From Inia geoffrensis (Eukaryota; Chordata; Mammalia; Artiodactyla; Iniidae), in assembly GCA_036417435.1 (NCBI GenBank), contig CM070910.1:67550784-67614783 (forward strand): DNA of 64,000 bases, read 5' to 3'. The position numbers and the translations under genes were made by a program. The first letter of the stretch is position 1; each line of letters starts with the position of its first letter. Below, piece by piece: positions 60,205 through 64,000 of the stretch. The notes under the pieces were generated by a model, which was not told the DNA's origin, did not search any database, and saw nothing but the letters and a program-made list of their open reading frames with translations.

Positions 60205-60689
60205 TTGCAGGTTTTAAATTCACGTCTTTAATTCATTTCGAGTTGATTCTTGTGTGTGCTGTAAGATAAGGGTCCAGTTTCATTCTTTTGCTTGTGGCTG
60301 TCCAGTTTTCCCAACATCATTTATTGAAGAGACTACCCTTTCCCCATTGTATATTCTTGGCTCATTTGTCATAAATTATGACCATATATACCTGGGTTTA
60401 TTTCTGGGCTTTCTGTTCTGTTCCATTTATCTGTATGTCTGTTTTTATGCCAATAAAATACAGTTTTGATTACTATAGTGTTATAGCTTGAAATCAGGAA
60501 GTGTCGTGCCTCCAGCTTTGATCTTCTTTCTCAAGGTTGCTGTGGTCGTTCACGGTCTTGTGGTTCCATACACATTTTAGGATTGTTTTTCCTATTTCTG
60601 TGAAAAATGCCATTGGAGATTTGACAGGGATTTCATTGAATCTGGAAATATATATTTTAATGTAAGGTTTTTTTGTTTGTTTGTTTTAG

Positions 60690-60790
60690 ACAGTGCTACC
60701 AAATCCTCTGTACCATCCAGAAATTGTTTGGATTTATATGAAGAAATCCTGACTGAAGAAGGAACTGCAAAGGAGGCAACATATAATGAT
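60690..60790 (+). CDS. CASP8AP2: CASP8AP2 third coding exon with the LDLY motif (residues 42-75)
   Basis: A 101-base exon after TTGTTTTAG, ending A-T-Y-N-D before GTATGG. The tetrapeptide Leu-Asp-Leu-Tyr falls at residues 55-58 (60728-60739). This is the position of the motif shown in FLASH to be needed, with U7 snRNP LSM11, to recruit the histone cleavage complex (symplekin and CPSF subunits). E-E-I-L and an acidic stretch follow. The first two bases complete an Asp codon from the previous exon, and the end is in phase 0. The exon lies only about 30 bases after a 2.7-kb stack of nested L1 and SINE sequence. Confidence 0.94.
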
Positions 60791-61347
60791 GTATGGATTA
60801 CCAGAATTTTGAAGGACAGTTACTTTGCTCTTTTGTGGCTCCTGTAATACAGACACCAGCTTATTATTGAATAGACATTCTGTGTTTAGGAAGCAGCTCT
60901 TAGACTAAAAGAATATTTAAGTCAGTTTCTGCCTTCAGATCTGCTTTTTAAAATAATGTTTTCTGGATGCTTGCCTAAATTTAGTTATAATTTTGGTTGA
61001 TTGAATTTAAGTGTCTGACTATATAAAATCTCAGCAGGCAATCAGTGTGATAAAATATTTTTTCATGATTTATACAAAGTTATAATTTTTCCCAAGACTT
61101 CATGCAGACAAATTTCTTTCTACCTTATTTGAATTTTAAACTTTGGAGATTGAATGTGAAACTAAAGAAAATATATTATTGGTAGGCCCAACTTTAAAAA
61201 CCAGTAATTAACTAAATATCTGTTAGTAGAAACGGACCTCATATACCCTTATTTATGGGTTGATTTGCAAAGTTTTAAATATTTTGAAATGTTTTTTAAG
61301 CTAAGAAAGTAATTTAGAATGATGCTTGATCTTTTTATATCTTACAG

Positions 61348-61422
61348 TTGCAGGTAGAATATGGAAAATGTCAGCTGCAAATGAAAGAGCTGATGAAAAA
61401 GTTTAAGGAAATACAGACACAG
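61348..61422 (+). CDS. CASP8AP2: CASP8AP2 fourth coding exon (residues 76-100, coiled coil)
   Basis: A 25-codon exon, phase 0 at both ends, after TCTTACAG and before GTAGAA. It encodes [19 protein letters not shown] and on, a run of Leu/Met at heptad spacing with many charged residues. This is the start of the FLASH N-terminal coiled coil used for self-association and LSM11 contact. Skipping it would keep the reading frame. An antisense SINE begins about 40 bases after its donor. Confidence 0.93.
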
Positions 61423-61460
61423 GTAGAATTACAATGAATATTTTATTTTTGCCTTGTTAT

Positions 61461-61798
61461 ATTTTTAAAAATTAATTTATTTAATTAATTAATTTATTTT
61501 TGGCTGTGTTGGGTCTTCGTTGCTGCGCGGGCTTTCTCTAGTTGCGACGAGCAGGGGCTACTCTTTGTTGTGGTGCGCGGGCTTCTCATTGCGGCGGCTT
61601 CTATTGTTGCAGAGCACGGGCTCTAGGCATGCAGGCTCAGTAGTTGTGGCTTGCGGGCTCTAGAGCGCAGACTCAGTAGTTATGGTGCACGGGCTTAGTT
61701 GCTCTGTAGCATGTGGGATCTTCCCGGACCAGTGCTCGAACCCGTGCTCCCTGCATTCTCAGGCAGATTCTTAACCACTGTGCCACCAGGGAAGTCTC
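61461..61798 (-). mobile_element. CHR-type SINE, long form, beside a CASP8AP2 exon
   Basis: (TTAA)-rich start, 'GGCTGTGTTGGGTCTTCG' to 'GTGCCACCAGGGAAGTC'. Begins about 40 bases after the donor of the exon at 61348-61422. Confidence 0.93.
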
Positions 61799-62448
61799 CG
61801 CCTTATCAGGTTTTAAAACTAAAATTTAATAAAATTTTTTGTTAAAATTAAAATGCTCAAGTGTTGGCAGGTTGTAAGGAAACTTTTTAAAAATATATTA
61901 AATGAAAGAGCAAGTCTGGCAAAACATGCATTATTTCCAGTATCAATGAAACTGATAAAGGAAAACTGCTTGATTTGTTAAATGATGATTGACAAATGAT
62001 CTACTAGGGTAATTAACAGTTAAATAATAGAGAATTCCTAGAGACTGTATCAGGTGGCTTAAAAGAGAATGGTTTGAGGCATGAACCTTTAGAATGGCTG
62101 ATGAGGAAAAATGGTGATGCCTTAACAATTTTTGCCAGAGAGACATTTTTTGTGATCATGCTGCAAAGTCAGGAATGTACTGTCTTGTTCTGATTTTTAT
62201 TTTTTGGTAAAGTTGTTTCTCTTCCTTCACCCTCTCTCCCAAAGAGCCAGTCAATCCTCAATTCATTCTTTGTTCACCTGAGAATTAGTACATTGTTGCA
62301 AGTTAAACCTCCTGTTGTTAAATATAATAAAAATTTTATCATCTTCAAAATAATGACCCATTTTCAAAATAATGACTTTTTTTCTTGTTATCTATTGGTT
62401 TTTCACTTTGTTCCCTCTTTTAAGTAGTTTCACTTTAAATAGCTTTTC

Positions 62449-62459
62449 TTTGGCGCCAA
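62449..62459. promoter_or_regulatory. E2F-type palindrome TTTGGCGCCAA in an intron
   Basis: The same 11 bases as the promoter site at 37370-37380, here in AT-rich intron sequence at the left edge of a MIR-like relic. No promoter context, so its role is uncertain. Confidence 0.25.
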
Positions 62460-62464
62460 TTTTC

Positions 62465-62610
62465 TTCTTTGAATCTCAGCTTCCCCATTTGTATAATGAG
62501 CATCACTGTACTCCTCCTAAGACTATTTTGAGAATTGCATAAGATAAAATATGTGATGCGTGGCATGTAGTTAGCATTCAGTAATCAATAACTATTTATA
62601 AATAGTTTAA
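62465..62610 (+). repeat. MIR-like relic
   Basis: 'AATCTCAGCTTCCCCATTTG', 'AAGACTATTTTGAGAATTGC', 'GGCATGTAGTTAGCATTCAG' match the MIR 3' half. Confidence 0.7.
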
Positions 62611-62657
62611 TAATCCTGTCGATACATACTTGATTAAATGCATTTTATGATGTTTAG

Positions 62658-62773
62658 AATTTCAGCTTAAAAAATGAAAACCAGTCTCTTAAGAAAAATA
62701 TCTCAGCACTTATCAAAACTGCCAGAGTGGAAATAAACCGCAAAGATGAAGAAATAAATAATCTTCACCAAAG
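62658..62773 (+). CDS. CASP8AP2: CASP8AP2 fifth coding exon (residues 101-139, coiled coil)
   Basis: A 116-base exon after TGTTTAG, ending CAC-CAA-AG before GTATGA, so an Arg codon is split with the next exon outside the window. It reads [15 protein letters not shown], then [22 protein letters not shown]. It continues the coiled coil with Leu/Ile at heptad positions. This completes the region (about residues 50-137) known to be sufficient for U7 snRNP binding. Confidence 0.93.
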
Positions 62774-64000
62774 GTATGATTGAGGGATATGGATCTGTTT
62801 GTAAATTACATGGGTATTGATAGGTGGAATATTTTTAACTTTGGAAAGCTAGTGAAAATCATGCATTTTATTAAATATTTAAGGTTTTACTGAAAGTAAA
62901 TGACTAATATTCTAATGGTATATTATCATAATGATATCTATATGATTATTAATAGAATATTCCACATACCTCTCTGAATATATTCAGTTTTGTAATACAC
63001 TGGGATCTTGCTCTGATATCCTTTGGTCCTGAGAAGATGGTGGTGTATGTCATGGGTTCTTCTAGGCGCCCATCAAATTACTAAAATATCAGGAGATGTC
63101 TGTGTCATATACTGTTAACAGACAACCCTTAAAAATCTGTCAATATTTTTTTATTTTGGCTGCACCGGGTCTTAGTTGTGGCACATGGGATCTTTTTAGT
63201 TGCGGCATGCAGACTTCTTAGTTGTGGCATGTGGGCTTAGTTGAGGCATGTGGACTCTTACCTGTGGCATGCATGTGGGATCTAGTTCCCCGACCAGGGA
63301 TCGAACCTGGGCTCCCTGCATTGGGAGGGTGGAGTCTTACCCACTGGGCCACCTGTGAAGTCCCTCAATTATATGTTCTTTTCCCTCTTAAATGGATTTT
63401 CTACTTAATTTCTCTCTCTCCCTCTTTTGGTTAGGGGCAGTATTTGGCTGCAGAGAATTTCATATCTCTCCTCCCCTTGATAGTCAAACCTCCAAAACAG
63501 TTATCTAAACATGCTGTCTCCATTTCTACACATTCTTGAACCCATTCTACTCTGACCTCTTCCTCCAAAACAGCTGTGACTACCACTAAACTCATCAAAT
63601 AGTTTGACTTCTCATTTTAACCTGTCTTTATACACTATTTGACATAGTTGACCCTCTATTCTTGAAATAGTTTCTCCCTTGGGGTTTCATGGTTCTTAGT
63701 TTTCTTCCTAACTTGAGATTTATTTTTCTGTACTTGGCTAAGCTGGAATTCCTTAAAGCTCAAAACTATGTCCTTTTCTTTCTCTATCAATATTTTTTTA
63801 TGATGTAATCTTACTTATACTAGTCAGTTCCATTTATATGTAGATACTACCTCACATCTGTACAAAATTTTCAAAATTACCTCATCCACAACAGAATTTA
63901 AGATTGAACCCCTTTCATTGTTCCTAGCTCAGTGGATTCCCCATCATTTATTCAGCTGTGCAAGCTAGAGTGACTGAGGGGTGGAATGACCATTTAATGT
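62774..64000 (+). other. CASP8AP2: CASP8AP2 intron at the right edge
   Basis: The intron follows the GTATGA donor. It contains an antisense SINE (63147-63364) and otherwise nothing recognised. The next exon is outside the window. Confidence 0.8.
63147..63364 (-). mobile_element. CHR-type SINE with a duplicated middle section
   Basis: 'GGCTGCACCGGGTCTTAG' to 'GGGCCACCTGTGAAGTCCC'. The middle repeats a 'TTAGTTGTGGCATGTGGG' unit about four times. Flanks 'TCTGTCAATATT' and 'CCCTCAATTATA' are an imperfect duplication. Confidence 0.9.

Larger units (their letters stand above)
57990..60660 (-). mobile_element. Old L1, antisense, host to five later insertions
   Basis: L1 text runs from 'TTTATTGAGCTATAATTGAC' (58004) to about 58845 and 59471-59935 ('GAGATGATACCTCATTGTGG', 'TCTTTTTATTTTGTTAATG'). 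It continues at 60205-60660 ('GTCCAGTTTTCCCAACATC', 'TCCATTTATCTGTATGTCTG'). It is interrupted by three SINEs (58848-59455) and by a younger L1 piece that itself carries a SINE. A TA/CA-rich tract lies at 58490-58555. Confidence 0.85.
37450..64000 (+). other. CASP8AP2: CASP8AP2 gene, 5' portion
   Basis: The gene starts in the CpG island and runs beyond the right edge. Five coding exons with clean GT/AG borders give an uninterrupted frame for about 138 residues that I recognise as the N-terminus of CASP8AP2 (FLASH). The full protein is about 2,000 residues, so most of it, including the very large central exon, lies outside. The protein sits in histone locus bodies, binds LSM11 of the U7 snRNP, and recruits the cleavage complex that cuts replication-dependent histone pre-mRNAs. 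It was first described as a caspase-8-associated protein. Confidence 0.95.

Noticed and set aside
1119..63364. About thirty regularly recurring similar units, considered as CRISPR or tandem arrays
   Set aside because: The units are dispersed on both strands with tails and individual target duplications, which is retroposition. The genome is a mammal's.

Overview
This is nuclear DNA from a mammal, almost certainly a cetacean and probably a toothed whale. Genes are split into short exons with GT/AG borders inside long introns. The window carries about thirty copies of the tRNA-derived CHR-type SINE of whales and their relatives (start 'CTTCCCTGGTGG', box-B-like 'GGTTCGATCC', A-rich tail, direct repeats). 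L1, L2, MIR and hAT relics fill most of the rest.

Layout. (1) 1-30640: the 3' part of BACH2 on the + strand. It has the large exon holding the end of the BTB domain and the central region (5482-7074), the basic-region exon (18916-19122), the last coding exon (24281-24763) and a 3' UTR of about 5.9 kb ending after an AATAAA at 30613. The N-terminal ~81 codons lie before the window. (2) 30641-37250: an intergenic gap of about 6.6 kb with a SINE, a 5'-truncated L1 with intact target-site duplication and older repeats. (3) 37255-37860: a CpG island with E2F-, NF-Y- and E-box-like sites, taken as the CASP8AP2 promoter. (4) 37450-64000: the 5' part of CASP8AP2 (FLASH), also on +. It has a probable non-coding first exon, a 17-kb repeat-packed intron, and five coding exons (54493-54547, 57078-57146, 60690-60790, 61348-61422, 62658-62773) that give the first ~138 residues, including the LDLY motif at residues 55-58. 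The gene continues beyond the window.

The two genes are not known to form one pathway. BACH2 is a heme-responsive BTB-bZIP repressor of lymphocyte differentiation. CASP8AP2 is a scaffold for replication-dependent histone pre-mRNA processing. They are neighbours in other mammals.

I found no previously undescribed system. The points most worth checking are the head-to-tail BACH2/CASP8AP2 arrangement with no connexin gene GJA10 between them, a SINE inside the BACH2 3' UTR, a 7-codon upstream ORF just before the CASP8AP2 start, a CpG-rich patch in the last BACH2 intron, and several multi-level nested retroelement insertions. Repeat family names come from recognising text, not from a library search, and repeat borders are approximate unless a target-site duplication is stated.
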